DNA from: Myxococcales bacterium
Lineage (GTDB): Bacteria > Myxococcota_A > Polyangia > Polyangiales > Polyangiaceae
Direction: 5' to 3'
NCBI GenBank assembly: GCA_004193285.1
Contig: SECP01000027.1
Location: 38,476-102,475, forward strand
Length of the DNA: 64,000 bases
Of the stretch, positions 9,701-17,637 are shown piece after piece; position 1 is the first letter of the stretch; each line of letters opens with the position of its first letter. The notes below the pieces were generated by a model that did not search any database, had not been told where the DNA came from, and was given only the letters and a program-made list of their open reading frames with translations. Made by a program: the position numbers and the translations under genes.

Positions 9701-9893
9701 TCGCCACCGAGGACGCCATCGTCTCCGCGCTCGCGCCGGGCAAGGACGCGCTGACCTGAATGGTCGGAAAGTCCACGTCCGGAAGGGCGGCGACGGGGAG
9801 CTTCAGGTACGCCATCAAGCCGAACAGCAGGATCGCCACCATGACCAAGCTGGTGGCGACCGGCCGCTTGATGAACGGCTCGGAGATACTCAT
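6762..9893 (-). CDS. RND multidrug efflux transporter, MdtB/MdtC-AcrB type (inner-membrane pump)
   Basis: 1043 residues, the normal length for the hydrophobe/amphiphile efflux RND family. It starts with the typical MSISEPFIKRPVATSLVMVA helix. The proton-relay pair of aspartates is present in the helix containing SVGFVVDDAIVVLENV. Two large periplasmic loops and a second helix bundle (LLIAVLVIYLVLGVLYESLI) complete the duplicated architecture. The opening and the LPVAALPDVDFPTIQVSASL segment resemble MdtB/MdtC more than AcrB. The product exports drugs or other amphiphiles from the periplasm or inner leaflet using proton flow. It follows the adaptor gene with a 4-base overlap; no outer-membrane channel gene is adjacent. 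The divergent response-regulator/kinase pair probably controls it, as BaeSR does for mdtABC. Confidence 0.93.
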   Translation of the reverse strand: MSISEPFIKRPVATSLVMVAILLFGLMAYLKLPVAALPDVDFPTIQVSASLPGASAETMASSVATPLEREFSAIDGMASMSSESSLGATSVTLQFDLRRDLDSAAQDVQAAIARAIPRMPRDMPQAPSYRKVNPADQAILLLSLSSTTLPLYVVNEYAETRLAQMISQTRGVAQVSVFGSQKYAVRVQADPQKLATLGIGLDEVAASIQGANVNLPTGALYGPRTAFAIETNGQLTNAKPYEDIVVAYRNGSAVRIKDVGRAIDSVENDKTAAWRGDKNGMPRAVVLGIQKQPGANTVEVVKEVMGLLPAFRQEIPGSVDLDVIFDRSQTVKDSVHDVELTLLLTLALVVLVIFLFLRRLTATIIPSLSMPLAMLFTFAVMHLLGFSLNNLSLMAITLSVGFVVDDAIVVLENVVRHIEMGKTPMQAAFDATKEIGFTIVSMTISLVAVFVPFLFFGGILGSLFKEFAVTIAVSILVSAFVSLTLTPMMSARMLKPGHEGEQQGRVYQAIERMFDSWLAVYRRTLLWSLGHRRLMMALSGVVLAVTVVLFMRMPKGFLPSEDTDQLQVTTEAVQGISYEAVAERQQQVAQIARKHPDVDAFMSNVGARQGRGGANQGSFMIRLKPRADRSKSADQIATELSKQMNKVAGMRSFVQPPPPIRLGGRVTKSEYQLTLRSTDTASLYESTPKLAAELAKSPVLKDVTTDVQLLNPELNVEVDRRRAAELGITVAKVEDTLYSAYGARQVSSIFASNNTYQVILELDPRTQREPAALESLYVRAASGALVPLTSLAKVSQSAGPLTVSHSGQLPAATVSFNVQAGHSLSEAVAVAQGAANRMLPENITARFQGSAEAFQSSLTGLGSLLLIAVLVIYLVLGVLYESLIHPLTILSALPFAGFGAVVTLMIFDIDLNVYAFVGVILLVGLVKKNGIMMVDFAIEARKDANVSPEQAITDACLVRFRPIMMTTMAALLGTLPIALGIGAGAESRQPLGLAVVGGLFFSQLLTLYVTPVFYLYMERFSEWAARRRHHRAPAPPLQPAGVS

Positions 9894-11053
9894 AGACCCT
9901 CGGGTCGCTTCTGCTCGGAGCTGGTGCTCGCCGCCAATTTTGCCGGCGGCGCCGCCTCGGCCACCTTCGTGCCCTTGCGTAGCCTCAGGAGGCCGTCAGT
10001 CGCGACCCGCTCGCCCGGCTCCAGGCCGTAGGCGATGAGCGCCTGCGTCTCTGTCGTTCGCAAGACGTTCACCGGGCGAGGCGAAGCGCGGCCGTCTTGC
10101 CCGATGACGAACACCAGCGTGCCCGACTGGGAGCGCTGCAGTGCTGGCTCCGGGACGACGGTCGCACCTTCGTCCTTCCCCATGACGAGCACGACGTCTA
10201 CCGACGAGCCGGGCCAGAGCTCCTGCTCGGCGTTCAGGTACGTGGCCTTGAGCTGGATCGTGCCGGTGGAGGCGTCCACCGTGTTCTCCAGGAAAGTGAC
10301 CGGCGCCTCGATGGTCTTGGCACGCTCGCCGCGAGGCGTGACGCGCGCGGTGAGCGGCTCTTTGCCGAGGCGCTCGCGAATCGTGCTCAGGTGCTCTTGA
10401 GGCACGGAAAAGCGGATATATACCGGGGAGATGCTCCGCAGCACGACCAGCGGCTGCGCGTCAGTGGCGTTGACCAGGTTGCCTGGGTACACGAGGAGCG
10501 CGCCGGTGCGCCCGTCCATCGGGGCGGTGATCCGCGTGAACGCCACGTTCAGGCTCGCGCTCGCGGCCTGGGCCTGACCGAGCTTGACCTCGGCGGCGCT
10601 GGAAGCGGCGTCCGCGTTGGCCTTGGCCACGTCGCGATCACTGGCGATGCCCTCTTGCCGTAGAGCGTTGGCGCGCTCGGCCTCGACGCGCATTTGCTCG
10701 GCGATGGCTCGGTTGCGCAGTAGCTCCGCCTGCGCGGCCGCGAGCGAGGCGCTGTACGGGCGCGTGTCCACCGTGAACAGCAGCTGGCCGCGCTTCACGA
10801 AGTCACCTTCTTTGAAGTGCACCTCCGTGACGAGCCCTTGCACCTGCGCCCGCACGTCGACGGTGCTGCTGGCGTCCACGCTCCCGAACGCGCGCACCTC
10901 GCGCGGCACGTCCTTCTTTTCCGCGACCGCGATGGAGACCGGCACTGGGTCTTCGCCCTTTGCAGCTTTGGAGCGGCTTTCGCACCCGAACGACAGCGTG
11001 CATAAAGAAAGGAGGAGCCACGTCTGAACGCGGCAGGGGAACGCGGTCGCCAT
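9890..11053 (-). CDS. RND efflux periplasmic adaptor (membrane fusion) lipoprotein, MdtA/AcrA type
   Basis: 387 residues from the ATG at 11053; an in-frame GTG 9 bases upstream is possible, but the AGGTGA at about -12 favours the ATG. A lipoprotein signal ends in LSFGC. The barrel-sandwich halves are visible (VRAQVQGLVTEVHFKEGDFV and AFTRITAPMDGRTGALLVYP), separated by a helical hairpin rich in Ala/Glu/Arg. The beta-barrel and membrane-proximal domains follow. The adaptor links the inner-membrane pump to an outer-membrane channel. Its stop overlaps the pump's start by four bases (ATGA), so the two are translationally coupled. Confidence 0.92.
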   Translation of the reverse strand: MATAFPCRVQTWLLLSLCTLSFGCESRSKAAKGEDPVPVSIAVAEKKDVPREVRAFGSVDASSTVDVRAQVQGLVTEVHFKEGDFVKRGQLLFTVDTRPYSASLAAAQAELLRNRAIAEQMRVEAERANALRQEGIASDRDVAKANADAASSAAEVKLGQAQAASASLNVAFTRITAPMDGRTGALLVYPGNLVNATDAQPLVVLRSISPVYIRFSVPQEHLSTIRERLGKEPLTARVTPRGERAKTIEAPVTFLENTVDASTGTIQLKATYLNAEQELWPGSSVDVVLVMGKDEGATVVPEPALQRSQSGTLVFVIGQDGRASPRPVNVLRTTETQALIAYGLEPGERVATDGLLRLRKGTKVAEAAPPAKLAASTSSEQKRPEGL

Positions 11054-11085
11054 CTGGTTCACCTAAGCTCTAGCGCTTTCAGGGC

Positions 11086-11111
11086 TGTGTGAACAATGTG
11101 TCGGTTTGTGT
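11086..11111. promoter_or_regulatory. Three TGTGT direct repeats at helical spacing, candidate OmpR-family operator
   Basis: TGTGT occurs at 11086, 11097 and 11107, 11 and 10 bases apart, in the 99-base gap between the RND adaptor and the divergent OmpR-type regulator. Regulators of this family bind direct half-sites spaced about one helical turn, so this is a good place for the adjacent regulator to act on both promoters. No binding data are available and no clear -35/-10 pair was assigned. Confidence 0.4.
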
Positions 11112-11152
11112 AGGTTTCGCCAGCGCCGAACGCGTCGTGTACGCTTTTCGCC

Positions 11153-11851
11153 ATGGCCGGCATTCACGTGCTCCTCGTCGAAGACGACGCAAAACTGGCG
11201 CGGCTCACCAGTGACTATTTGGAGCATCAGGGCATCGCTGTCACACGAGCTGCGGACGGCCCCGCCGCGATCCGCGAGGGCGTCCGGCCGGACATCGACG
11301 TGGTCGTGCTGGACCTCATGCTGCCTGGCTGCGACGGATTCGAGGTCTGCCGCGAGCTCCGCAAGACCTCGCACGTGCCCATCATTGCGGTCACGGCGCG
11401 AGTAGAGGTGGCGGACCGCGTACTGGGTCTCGAGCTCGGGGCGGACGACTACATGACCAAGCCATTCGCCGCTCGCGAGCTCCTGGCGCGTGTCCACGCG
11501 GTCGTTCGGCGGGCCCGGGGCAAGGCCGGGCCCCCGCCGCGCGAGCTCACGGTCGGCAAGCTGGTCCTGGACGTCGCGAGCCTGAACGCCTCGCTGGACG
11601 GCCGCTCGCTGCACCTCACGTCGTACGAGTTCGCGCTGCTCCGCGTCCTCGCGGACCACGCGGGTCGCGTGCTGAGCCGCGAGCAGCTGCTGGAGCTCGC
11701 CAAAGGCAACGCAGACGAAGCCTTCGACCGCTCGATAGACGTCCGCATCTCCAGGCTGCGCCACAAGCTGGGTGACGATTCGCGCCACCCGCAGCTCCTG
11801 AAGACGATCCGCGGCTCGGGCTACATGCTCACGGCAGGCGAAGACCGGTGA
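11153..11851 (+). CDS. OmpR/PhoB-family response regulator
   Basis: 232 residues. The receiver domain (1-118) has the acidic pocket E10-D11-D12, the phosphoacceptor D54 in VVLDLMLPG, T81 and K103 in DDYMTKPF. The C-terminal winged helix (about 130-228) contains LTSYEFALLRVLADHAGRVL and the recognition region SIDVRISRLRHKLGDD, with the final KTIRGSGYML strand. It overlaps the following kinase gene by four bases (GTGA). The divergent RND pump is its most likely target, with TGTGT repeats between them. Confidence 0.95.
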   Translation: MAGIHVLLVEDDAKLARLTSDYLEHQGIAVTRAADGPAAIREGVRPDIDVVVLDLMLPGCDGFEVCRELRKTSHVPIIAVTARVEVADRVLGLELGADDYMTKPFAARELLARVHAVVRRARGKAGPPPRELTVGKLVLDVASLNASLDGRSLHLTSYEFALLRVLADHAGRVLSREQLLELAKGNADEAFDRSIDVRISRLRHKLGDDSRHPQLLKTIRGSGYMLTAGEDR

Positions 11852-13215
11852 ACCGCCCGCGCTTCGCGCGCTCGCGGCTGCTACTGCGAGTGTACCTGTA
11901 CGGCGTGCTGATGCTGGCGCTCGCGGGGGGCGCGAGCTACGTCGTCAGCCGGTTCGTCTTCGCACCCGCCGTGCAGCTACCGGCGCGCCCCGCGACCGCG
12001 TGGATCGCTTGGCACCTGCTGGAGACAGTCGACGACCCGGCGCGCGTGCAGAGCGAGCTTGCGGACCTGAAGAAGCGGGTACGGCTCGAAATGAGCTTGT
12101 TCACGGCCGAGGGGCACCTCATCGCGAGCAACGCCACCAGCCCGCCGCCGCCGCTCCGCCCCGCAGAGCTGAACGCGCTGCGAGGCCGTACCTCTCAGTT
12201 CGACTCCGGCTCCGGCCGGGTGGCGCTGCGCGACGGCACCGGCAAGCTGCTGCGCTACGCCCAAATCACCTTCCCGATGCCGGAGCTACCCCTGGGCGCG
12301 GCGATGGCGCAGCTCGCGGCGGCGCTGGCCGTGCTCGCGCTTTTGTCCATCCCCCTCGCGCGCTCCATCACCGCGCCGCTGGAGCGCTTGGCGGTCGTGG
12401 CCCGCGCCTTCGGGGACGGAAACCTCACCGCGCGCAGCGGGCTCGTCGGCGGCGACGAGATCGCGGACTTGGGTCGCTCCTTCGACGACATGGCCGAGCG
12501 CGTGATCGGCCTGCGCAAGGCGGAGAAGGAGCTGCTCGCCAACATTTCGCACGAGCTTCGGACGCCACTGCAGCGCATCCGCATGGCGCTCGAGCTCGTG
12601 CGTGAAGGCGAACGCGAGCGCGCCGCCGGCTACTTGTCGGACATCGAAGACGACCTGCAAGAGCTCGAGCGTTTGCTGGACGACGTGATGACGGCGGCGC
12701 GGCTGGATCTATCGCGCGGAACCGGCCGCGACCCGCTGCCCCCGCTGCGTCGACAGCGGCTAGGCGCCGCCGAGCTGGTGGAAGCGGCTCGGCTACGCTT
12801 TCAACGCCGCGCCGCCCCTCGCAAGCTCACGGTGGAGGTGTCTCCGCAGGCTCCGGAGGTCGAAGCGGATCCGACCCTCTTGCGGCGGGTGCTCGATAAC
12901 CTGCTCGACAACGCGGCCAAGTTCTCCGAGCCGGAAACGCCCATTACCCTGAGCGCGGTCGCGGCGCCCGAAGGCGCCTTGCTGCTCGAGGTGCACGATC
13001 AAGGCATCGGCATCGACTCAGCCGAGCTGGAGCGAATCTTCGAGCCGTTCTACCGCACCGATCGGAGCCGGGCGCGAGCGACGGGCGGCGTCGGGTTGGG
13101 CCTCGCGCTCGCGCGCCGCATCGTGGAGGCCCACGACGGCCGCATCGTGGCCGAGAGCGGGCCCGAGCGCGGCAGCCTCTTCCGCGTCACCATCCCGGCC
13201 GCGGCTCAGCCCTGA
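11848..13215 (+). CDS. Membrane sensor histidine kinase partnering the OmpR-type regulator
   Basis: 455 residues starting at a GTG that overlaps the regulator's stop. It has an N-terminal helix (about 10-35), a periplasmic sensor of roughly 110 residues, a second helix (about 150-170), a HAMP domain (SITAPLERLAVVARAFGDGN), and the H box NISHELRTPL with H235. The ATP-binding domain follows: N box LDNLLDNAAKF, G1 region DQGIGID, and the G2 lid GVGLGLALARRI. All residues needed for autophosphorylation are visible. It is convergent with the BASS transporter gene, overlapping its 3' end by 10 bases. Confidence 0.94.
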   Translation: MNRPRFARSRLLLRVYLYGVLMLALAGGASYVVSRFVFAPAVQLPARPATAWIAWHLLETVDDPARVQSELADLKKRVRLEMSLFTAEGHLIASNATSPPPPLRPAELNALRGRTSQFDSGSGRVALRDGTGKLLRYAQITFPMPELPLGAAMAQLAAALAVLALLSIPLARSITAPLERLAVVARAFGDGNLTARSGLVGGDEIADLGRSFDDMAERVIGLRKAEKELLANISHELRTPLQRIRMALELVREGERERAAGYLSDIEDDLQELERLLDDVMTAARLDLSRGTGRDPLPPLRRQRLGAAELVEAARLRFQRRAAPRKLTVEVSPQAPEVEADPTLLRRVLDNLLDNAAKFSEPETPITLSAVAAPEGALLLEVHDQGIGIDSAELERIFEPFYRTDRSRARATGGVGLGLALARRIVEAHDGRIVAESGPERGSLFRVTIPAAAQP

Positions 13216-14162
13216 CGCGAAAGCCTGCCCGCTATCCAGCCGCCCACCACGAGCTGGAGCGGATGGTAGATCATGATCGGCAGCAGCACGATCGCCAGGC
13301 TCGGCTGCGAGCCGAAGATGAGCCGCGCCATCGGCACCCCGCTCGCGAGCGTCTTCTTCGAGCCGCAGAACAGCGCCGCGATGCGGTCCGAGCGCTCGAA
13401 GCCCAGCAGCTTGCTCGCGGTCCACGTCGACGACAGCGCCGCCGCCAGCAGGACGACGCTGGCCGCGGCAGAAACCACCAGAGCCGTGACCCCGCTCCGC
13501 CACACGCCGCCCTGCACCGAATCGCAGAAAGACGTGTACACGAGCAGCAAGATCGTGAGCCGGTCCGCGACGTGGATGCCGGCCTTGTGGCGCGCCGCCC
13601 ACCCGCCCAAGAGCGGCCGGAGCGCTTGCCCAATGCCGAGCGGCAACACCAGCCACAAGCAAAGGTCGAGCACGACCGCGCCGAGCGGCAGCGGTTGCCC
13701 GCCCGTTCCGAGGACGACGCTGAGCCAGAGCGGAGTCAACAGGACGCCGAGCAGGCTGGATAGCGTGGCGTTGAACACCGCCGCGGCGACGTTGCCGCGC
13801 GCGGCCGCGGTGAGCGCCACCGATGAAGATACGGTGGAGGGCAGCGCGCACAAGAAGAACAAGCCGGTCCGAAGCTCGGTGGACAGACGCGCCCCCACGA
13901 GCAGGAGTAGGGCGACCCCGAGCAGCGGAAAGAGCAAGAAAGTCGATCCCTGAATCAGCAAGTGCAGGCGCCACTTGCGCGTGCCCGCCGCCAGCGCCTG
14001 AAGCGATAGCGAGAGCCCGTGCAGAAAGAAGATCAGCGAAACCCCCGCTTTGTTGACCAGCTCCGGGTGCAAGCTGCCGCCGGTGGCGCCCGGCTCGGGC
14101 AGCGCCCAGGCCAGCGCCACCGCGGCCACCATCCCGGTCAAGAACCAATCGGGCTTCTTCAT
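13206..14162 (-). CDS. Bile acid:sodium symporter (BASS/SBF-like) family transporter
   Basis: 318 residues from the ATG at 14162 (MKKPDWFLTG). A longer in-frame opening would run into the DoxX gene and lacks a signal. The protein has about ten hydrophobic helices and family motifs such as FFLHGLSLS, the CALPSTVSSSVALT stretch with crossed-over small residues, and FCGSKKTLASGVPMA near the C-terminus. This pattern matches the SBF-like branch that includes YfeH-type proteins. The transported organic anion is unknown. It lies 31 bases after the DoxX stop on the same strand, so the two may be cotranscribed. Its 3' end overlaps that of the histidine kinase by 10 bases. Confidence 0.85.
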   Translation of the reverse strand: MKKPDWFLTGMVAAVALAWALPEPGATGGSLHPELVNKAGVSLIFFLHGLSLSLQALAAGTRKWRLHLLIQGSTFLLFPLLGVALLLLVGARLSTELRTGLFFLCALPSTVSSSVALTAAARGNVAAAVFNATLSSLLGVLLTPLWLSVVLGTGGQPLPLGAVVLDLCLWLVLPLGIGQALRPLLGGWAARHKAGIHVADRLTILLLVYTSFCDSVQGGVWRSGVTALVVSAAASVVLLAAALSSTWTASKLLGFERSDRIAALFCGSKKTLASGVPMARLIFGSQPSLAIVLLPIMIYHPLQLVVGGWIAGRLSRQG

Positions 14163-14193
14163 TGCGCGCGGGGCGCTCGTAGCAGCTCCTGAC

Positions 14194-14718
14194 TCAGCGG
14201 CCCAGGCCCGGGCGCAGTTTGGAGGCGAGCCACGCGTCCAAGCTCGCTCGCCCGCCACCCGAGATGACGAGCGACGCCGCCATCGCCATCGCCAGTACGT
14301 GGAGCTCGTAGCCCTCGCCCTGGGGAGCGCCGCCCCAGTTCATGAAGAAACCGTTCGGCAGGTGCACGATGAGCGCGGCGCCGAGCATGACCGCGAACGC
14401 AGCGGCGGCGGAGAAGCGCGTCGCAACCCCGAGCAGGAGCGCGAGTGAGCCGAAAAAGTCCGACGCGATGACGAGCGCTCCCACCGGAGCCGGGATCCCC
14501 ACCGACCCGAAGAAGCCCATGGTGCCCTCGAGGCCGTAGCCGCCAAACCAGCCGAACACCTTCTGCGCGCCGTGGGCCAAGATCACGCCGCCCAGCGCGA
14601 CTCGAAGCAGGGTAGGCACCGGGCTCGCCGTCGTCGCGAGGAACCGCTCCAAGAGTGGCGAGGTAGTGCGAGCCGGGCTCGAAGCGGTGCCTTCAATCAA
14701 AGAATCGATGTGTTGCAT
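14194..14718 (-). CDS. DoxX-family membrane protein
   Basis: 174 residues from the ATG at 14718, chosen because AGGAGACC stands just upstream. It has four hydrophobic helices: LLRVALGGVILAHGAQKVFG, ALVIASDFFGSLALLLGVAT, AAAFAVMLGAALIVHL, and a C-terminal helix with VLAMAMAASLVI. The HGAQK-F-WFGG and NGFFMNW motifs are typical of DoxX. DoxX-type proteins have been linked to thiol redox balance or quinone-related roles, but the exact activity here is unknown. Upstream lies a perfect 9-bp inverted repeat (14784-14812), a likely operator or terminator between it and nirD. Confidence 0.88.
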   Translation of the reverse strand: MQHIDSLIEGTASSPARTTSPLLERFLATTASPVPTLLRVALGGVILAHGAQKVFGWFGGYGLEGTMGFFGSVGIPAPVGALVIASDFFGSLALLLGVATRFSAAAAFAVMLGAALIVHLPNGFFMNWGGAPQGEGYELHVLAMAMAASLVISGGGRASLDAWLASKLRPGLGR

Positions 14719-14783
14719 GTGAGGTCTCCTTCGCCGCACAACCTGCCGGTTTCGGAGACAACACTCCAACTCATGTTACTGAT

Positions 14784-14812
14784 GCCAGATATGGTCTCAG
14801 CTTATATCTGGC
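14784..14812. promoter_or_regulatory. Perfect 9-bp inverted repeat between nirD and doxX
   Basis: GCCAGATAT at 14784-14792 and ATATCTGGC at 14804-14812 are exact reverse complements separated by 11 bases, in an AT-rich patch 66 bases upstream of the DoxX ATG. It could be a repressor operator for DoxX-BASS, or an RNA hairpin ending the nirBD transcript; the lack of a U-run after it on the minus strand favours the operator reading. Confidence 0.5.
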
Positions 14813-14827
14813 GCATGCGCTCTGCCT

Positions 14828-15163
14828 TCAGAGCTCTACGAGCACGTGCCCATTGCCGGATAACTTGGCGGGGTACACGCGCAGGTGGCAATCCCCGCTG
14901 TGGGCCTGGCCCGTCGCGAGGTCGAACTTGAGCGAGTGCAGGGGGCAGATGAGGGTGCCGGTGCCGAGGAGGCCGTCCGCGAGGGGACCGCTTTTGTGCG
15001 GGCAATCCGCTTGGGTGGCGTACACGGCGCCGTTCCGGGCCCGGAACACTGCGAGGCGCGTGCCGCCGACGTCGAAGGTGCGCCCCTCGCCTTCTGGAAT
15101 TGCGCTGAGCGGCCCTAGCGTGACCCAGGAGCTAGCGACGGGCAGGGAACGGGCGGCTTGCAT
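14828..15163 (-). CDS. nirD: NirD, small Rieske-type subunit of NADH-dependent assimilatory nitrite reductase
   Basis: 111 residues, with AGGAG 7 bases before the ATG. The Rieske [2Fe-2S] ligands are complete: CPHKSGPL and CPLHSLKFDL. The opening WVTLGPLSAIPEGEGRTFDV fits the NirD branch rather than dioxygenase ferredoxins. It lies 9 bases after the nirB stop. Together the two subunits reduce nitrite to ammonia in the cytoplasm. No nitrate reductase or nitrite transporter gene is adjacent in the window. Confidence 0.93.
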   Translation of the reverse strand: MQAARSLPVASSWVTLGPLSAIPEGEGRTFDVGGTRLAVFRARNGAVYATQADCPHKSGPLADGLLGTGTLICPLHSLKFDLATGQAHSGDCHLRVYPAKLSGNGHVLVEL

Positions 15164-15172
15164 GCGGTGCTC

Positions 15173-17635
15173 CTACTGGATGACGGGAAGGTGCGACGCG
15201 AACTGGTTCGCGGTGGCAGGCTTGCTGGCTTCTAGCCACGGGTCTCGATAGGCATCGACCGAGCTCTGCAGCGCGGCGTCCAATCGCTCGGCTTGATGCT
15301 CGCTGTCGTGCACGACGACCGCGCGGACCTTCTCGATGCCAACGCGCTCCACGAAACCGTAGGTGCGCTCCAGGTACTTGGCGTTCTCGCGGTAGTACTG
15401 GATGAAGCGGCCCGAGATGCGGAGCACGTCCGCATGGGTGGCGACGGTGCAGAGCAGGTCCCCCTTGCGGACGTGCGCGCCGGCGGCCCCACCGACGTAA
15501 ATCTCCCACTTGCCGCCCTCGACCGCGACCGCCCCGACGTCCTTGACCATGGCCTCCGAGCAGTTGCGCGGGCAGCCGGCGGTGGCGAGCTTGAGCTTGC
15601 CGGGCGTGTCTAGCCCCTGGAAACGCCCCTCGATTTCTAGGGCCAGACCCATGCTGTCCCCGAGCCCGAAGCGGCAATACTCCGTACCGATGCAGCTTTT
15701 GCAGGTGCGGTAGCTCTTGCTGTAAGCGTACCCGGACGGCATGTCGAGGTCGCGCCACACGTTCGGCAGCTGGTCGCGGGGAACGCCTACCAGGTCTATT
15801 CGCTGGCCGCCGGTGAGCTTGACGAGCGGAACTCGGTACTTCTCCGCGACGTCCGCGATGCGCCGGAGCTGGGCAGGGGTGGTGATGCCGCCGGGGAGCT
15901 GAGGAATGACGGAGAACGTGCCATCCTTCTGGATGTTGGCATGGACGCGATCGTTGATGAAGCGCGCGTCCCGCTCGTCCTCGTAATCGCCCGCCCAAAT
16001 CGTGCGCAAGAGCGAGGCAAGCCCGGGCTTGCTACCCGCGTCCTCGTGGCCGCCCGCCAAAGCCGCGAACACCGATGACACGGACCGCAAGCCCAGCTCG
16101 CGGATCTTCGTCACCAGGTCGGGCTTCGACAGGGGCACGCCGGGCACGTAGTAGTCGGCCGCGGGATCGACCTCGGCCGCGCCGCCACAGGCCCACGCCA
16201 CCACGTCAGCCACCAAGGACTTACAAGCGCCGCAGCCCATGCCTGCGCGCGTGCCCTCCATGACCGTCTTCAGGGTGCGTTTGCCTGCAGCGACGGAGCC
16301 GATGACGGCGCCCTTCGTGACGCCGTTGCAGTTACAAACCTGCATATCTTCCGGCATTTCATCGATGGTGGCGCGCCCCTGGGGCGCACCGATGTCGAAC
16401 AGCAGGGACAGCCGCTCCTCCGGTAGCGGCGTGTTGCGATCGAATGCCTGCGTCAGGTACGGCGCCTTGCTGATGTCGCCCAGCAAGATGCTCCCGAGCA
16501 AGCGACCATTGCGAATGATCAGCTTCTTGTACGTTCCTTTCTTCGGCTCGGTGAACTGAACCACCTCGTCACCCTCCTCGGTAGGCTCCGTGACGCCCAT
16601 CGAGGCTACTTCGACGCCCATGACTTTGAGGCGCGTCGAAACCTTGGAGCCGAGGTACGCGGCTTCCGCGTTTCGGCCCGTGATGTGATCGGCCAGCACC
16701 TTGGCCTGTTCCCAGATGGGCGCGACGAGGCCGTAGACCTGGCCGCGGTGCTGCACGCACTCGCCAATCGCGTAGATGCGCGGGTCGTCCGGCGAGCGTA
16801 GCTGGTTGTCCACGACGATGCCGCGCTCCACGCTGAGCCCGGCGCGGACCGCAAGCTCGCTGTTCGCCTTGATGCCGGCGGCGATCACCACCAAATCACA
16901 GTCCAGCTGCTGGCCGTCCGCGAACTCCAGCCCGGTGACGCGCTCATCCCCGAGCACGCGCTTCGTGTCCTTCTTCAGGAGCACGTTGATGCCCAGATTT
17001 TCCAGGGTTTTCTTGAGGATTCCGCCCGCCGCGCGGTCCAACTGCTGGCTCATCAGCGTGTCGCTGCGCTGAATGACGTGCACGTCCAGCGAGAAGTTTT
17101 GGAGGCCGCGCGCCGCCTCCAACCCGAGCAAGCCTCCGCCTACCACCGCGCCGGCCTTCTTACCCATGGCGTAGCTGGTGATGCGCCGGCAGTCGTCCAA
17201 GTTGCGAAAGAAGAAGACGCCCGGCTTGAGCTGACCGTCTTCGAAGCGCACGCCCTCCATGGGCGGAATGAACGGCACGCTGCCGGTGGCTATGATCAGC
17301 TGGTCGTAGGGCTCCAGGACGCCGCCCTCCCCCATCACGGTCTGGGCGTGACGCAGAATCTTGAGCACCTTCACGCCTGCATGGAGCTTGATGCCGTGCT
17401 CGTCGTACCAAGCGAGCGGGTTGAGGAAGATGTCCGACTCTTCGTGCGACCCGTTCAGCACGTCCGAAAGCAGGATGCGGTTGTAGTTGCCGTACGGCTC
17501 TTCGCCGAACATGACGATCTCGAACGAGTCCGCCCCGCCGCGCGCCAGGATTTCTTCCACCACCCGGGCTCCCGCCATGCCGTTGCCGATCACGACGAGC
17601 CGGCGTTTTCCCGAGGACGGCGCAGGGCTCTTCAC
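15173..17635 (-). CDS. nirB: NirB, large subunit of NADH-dependent assimilatory nitrite reductase
   Basis: 820 residues from a GTG at 17635, preceded by GGAGG at a 7-base spacing; an earlier in-frame opening overlaps the upstream gene. Domains in order: FAD/NAD-binding (VVIGNGMAGARVVEEI near the start, with a second dinucleotide site GAVVGGGLLGLEAARGL), a BFD-like [2Fe-2S] domain (VCNCNGVTKG and GMGCGACKSLV), a ferredoxin-like sulfite/nitrite reductase repeat, and the sirohaem-[4Fe-4S] domain with CKSCIGTEYC and AGCPRNCSE. These show six-electron reduction of nitrite to ammonia with NADH. It starts two bases after the stop of a small companion gene. Confidence 0.95.
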   Translation of the reverse strand: MKSPAPSSGKRRLVVIGNGMAGARVVEEILARGGADSFEIVMFGEEPYGNYNRILLSDVLNGSHEESDIFLNPLAWYDEHGIKLHAGVKVLKILRHAQTVMGEGGVLEPYDQLIIATGSVPFIPPMEGVRFEDGQLKPGVFFFRNLDDCRRITSYAMGKKAGAVVGGGLLGLEAARGLQNFSLDVHVIQRSDTLMSQQLDRAAGGILKKTLENLGINVLLKKDTKRVLGDERVTGLEFADGQQLDCDLVVIAAGIKANSELAVRAGLSVERGIVVDNQLRSPDDPRIYAIGECVQHRGQVYGLVAPIWEQAKVLADHITGRNAEAAYLGSKVSTRLKVMGVEVASMGVTEPTEEGDEVVQFTEPKKGTYKKLIIRNGRLLGSILLGDISKAPYLTQAFDRNTPLPEERLSLLFDIGAPQGRATIDEMPEDMQVCNCNGVTKGAVIGSVAAGKRTLKTVMEGTRAGMGCGACKSLVADVVAWACGGAAEVDPAADYYVPGVPLSKPDLVTKIRELGLRSVSSVFAALAGGHEDAGSKPGLASLLRTIWAGDYEDERDARFINDRVHANIQKDGTFSVIPQLPGGITTPAQLRRIADVAEKYRVPLVKLTGGQRIDLVGVPRDQLPNVWRDLDMPSGYAYSKSYRTCKSCIGTEYCRFGLGDSMGLALEIEGRFQGLDTPGKLKLATAGCPRNCSEAMVKDVGAVAVEGGKWEIYVGGAAGAHVRKGDLLCTVATHADVLRISGRFIQYYRENAKYLERTYGFVERVGIEKVRAVVVHDSEHQAERLDAALQSSVDAYRDPWLEASKPATANQFASHLPVIQ

Positions 17636-17637
17636 CG

